This document shows, in pieces, positions 6,820 to 7,354 of a DNA stretch of 7,354 bases. The stretch is from assembly GCA_013153755.1 (NCBI GenBank), contig JAADDU010000179.1, positions 1-7,354 of the forward strand. Direction: 5' to 3'. Numbering within the stretch: position 1 is the first letter of the stretch; each line of letters starts with the position of its first letter. A model generated the notes under the pieces. The model was given only the letters and a program-made list of their open reading frames with translations, was not told the origin of the DNA and made no database searches. Source of the DNA: Campylobacterota bacterium. Lineage in GTDB: Bacteria > Campylobacterota > Campylobacteria > Campylobacterales > Sulfurimonadaceae. The position numbers and the translations under genes were made by a program.

Positions 6820-7225
6820 AGAAGCGTTAAAAAAGTTTTATGATGATTTAAATGATAAGTATGAAGGCTATGTTCAGATGTCAGATAGTCGAATAGAACC
6901 TAAACATCTATTTAAAACTACTCAAACTTTGCCAAAGTGGGATGAGTTACATAATGATATAAATTATATTGTAGAGATGGCTCTTTTTAATCCTAGTACC
7001 AAACAATCTATCTTGATAAGACAGCAAAACAGTGAATGGTTGGTGATAGATAAAAAATTAGAAGGTGATGAACCAACAGAGTCATTTTTTACACTAACTG
7101 AAGATACTCCAAAGATGAAAATAGCTCAAATTTGGGAAAAAGAAGAAAATGAGTTTTGTTTAGGTTTGGATGTATTAGAGCCAAAATATCTTTTATTCGC
7201 AGGATTTGAAAAGGAGAAAAAGTAA
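6806..7225 (+). CDS. small type III CRISPR-associated protein, TIGR04423-like
   Basis: From ATG 6806 this encodes 139 residues. It has no RAMP glycine-rich loop and no recognised catalytic motif. The sequence runs EGYVQMSDSRIEPKHLF near residue 20, then INYIVEMALFNPSTKQSILI, then a C-terminal block KMKIAQIWEKEENEFCLGLD followed by VLEPKYLLFAGF. From memory this pattern (EGYI-SD-, IVEALLYD--SI-I, FKQLWEEE--C-GM-VL-PK---F-GF) matches the TIGR04423 family, a small protein restricted to type III CRISPR loci and of unknown function. Its place between two Cas7-type genes, with a 14-nt overlap upstream and a 1-nt overlap downstream, suggests a structural or accessory subunit of the same complex. Csx19, the other small III-D protein, is the main alternative. 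A Cas11 is less likely because the protein looks mostly beta rather than all-helical. No signal peptide or membrane segment is present. Confidence 0.66.
   Translation: MLKSREALKKFYDDLNDKYEGYVQMSDSRIEPKHLFKTTQTLPKWDELHNDINYIVEMALFNPSTKQSILIRQQNSEWLVIDKKLEGDEPTESFFTLTEDTPKMKIAQIWEKEENEFCLGLDVLEPKYLLFAGFEKEKK
7211..7216 (+). promoter_or_regulatory. ribosome binding site for the TIGR03986-type gene
   Basis: AAGGAG ends eight bases before ATG 7225, which shares its A with the preceding TAA stop (TAATG). This supports reinitiation-type coupling and the chosen start. Confidence 0.65.
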
Positions 7226-7354
7226 TGATAACAGCACCATTTAACTTTGTACCACTTAGCGAGAAGGTATTTTTCCCTGAGTGGAGTGAGCAAGTAAGTC
7301 ATGATATACCATTTAGTGATGGTGAAAGTGGAGAGATAAAGATTACTATCACAG
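7225..7354 (+). CDS. TIGR03986-family CRISPR-associated RAMP protein, N-terminal 43 codons only
   Basis: Only the beginning is present, and the frame is open to the window edge. The residues include MITAPFNFVPLSEKVFFPEW and then VSHDIPFSDGESGEIKITIT. From memory this is the distinctive opening of the TIGR03986 family of CRISPR-associated RAMP proteins (APFNFVPLSEKVFFPEW, then a -HDIPFSDGESG-I-ITIT strand), a large protein found in type III loci beside the other subunits seen here. Full members are several hundred residues long and would continue downstream. The role is inferred to be a further Cas7-type backbone subunit. The start is set by the AAGGAG at 7211-7216 and the TAATG overlap. Domain content beyond residue 43 cannot be judged from this window. 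Confidence 0.8.
   Translation, partial: MITAPFNFVPLSEKVFFPEWSEQVSHDIPFSDGESGEIKITIT

Larger units (their letters stand above)
1968..7354 (+). other. type III (III-D-like) CRISPR-Cas effector operon, incomplete at right edge
   Basis: Six consecutive genes on the + strand overlap by 4, 8, 8, 14 and 1 nt: cas10, a small cas7, a csx10-like gene, a cas7-cas7 fusion, a TIGR04423-like gene and a TIGR03986-type RAMP gene. Such coupling implies one transcript and fixed stoichiometry of a single complex. The combination of an HD-less Cas10 with a Csx10-like protein and several Cas7 proteins points to subtype III-D or a close variant. III-A and III-B are less likely because no Csm2/Cmr5, Csm4/Cmr3 or other standard partner is recognised. 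III-C is unlikely because GGDD is intact. The array, adaptation genes and signalling effector are not in view. Confidence 0.75.

Overview
The window is AT-rich, with Arg mostly AGA, many Ile ATA codons and short AAGGAG-type ribosome sites. It looks like a low-GC bacterium, and the protein flavour suggests Campylobacterota (Sulfurimonas/Sulfurovum/Arcobacter-like). That placement is a judgement by eye. All convincing genes lie on the + strand.

Layout. Bases 2-532 hold the body of a pRiA4b ORF-3-like gene whose conserved N-terminal region is interrupted by an in-frame TAA at 14-16, so it is probably a pseudogene. A short intergenic stretch with a possible -10 box precedes a stand-alone AAA+/DUF234 ATPase (603-1928). 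That protein has Walker A and B motifs, a winged helix and a C-terminal PD-(D/E)XK-type nuclease motif. After 39 bases with no visible terminator comes a tightly packed operon that runs off the right edge. It contains cas10 (1968-3479, GTG start), a small Cas7/RAMP (3476-4042), a Csx10-like RAMP protein with an extra helical C-terminus (4035-5516), a double Cas7 fusion (5509-6819), a small protein resembling the TIGR04423 type III CRISPR family (6806-7225), and the first 43 codons of a TIGR03986-family RAMP protein (7225 onward). Successive genes overlap by 4, 8, 8, 14 and 1 nt.

Interpretation. This is the effector operon of a type III CRISPR-Cas system, closest by content to subtype III-D. 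Cas10 lacks the HD nuclease domain but keeps the GGDD cyclase motif. Backbone subunits should bind crRNA and cut target RNA through Cas7 aspartates, while Cas10 should make cyclic oligoadenylate for an effector that is not in this window. No free-standing small subunit (Cas11) is seen. The helical tail of the Csx10-like protein is the best candidate for it.

The most interesting point is architecture. The order Cas7 (zinc-finger-like, catalytic Asp) - Cas5/Csx10 with Cas11-like tail - Cas7-Cas7 - Cas7 (TIGR03986) parallels the domain order of the single-chain type III-E effector Cas7-11 and the partly fused III-D variants. The locus may therefore be a partly fused intermediate with its Cas10 still present. 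No CRISPR array, cas6, cas1/cas2 or CARF effector is visible here.
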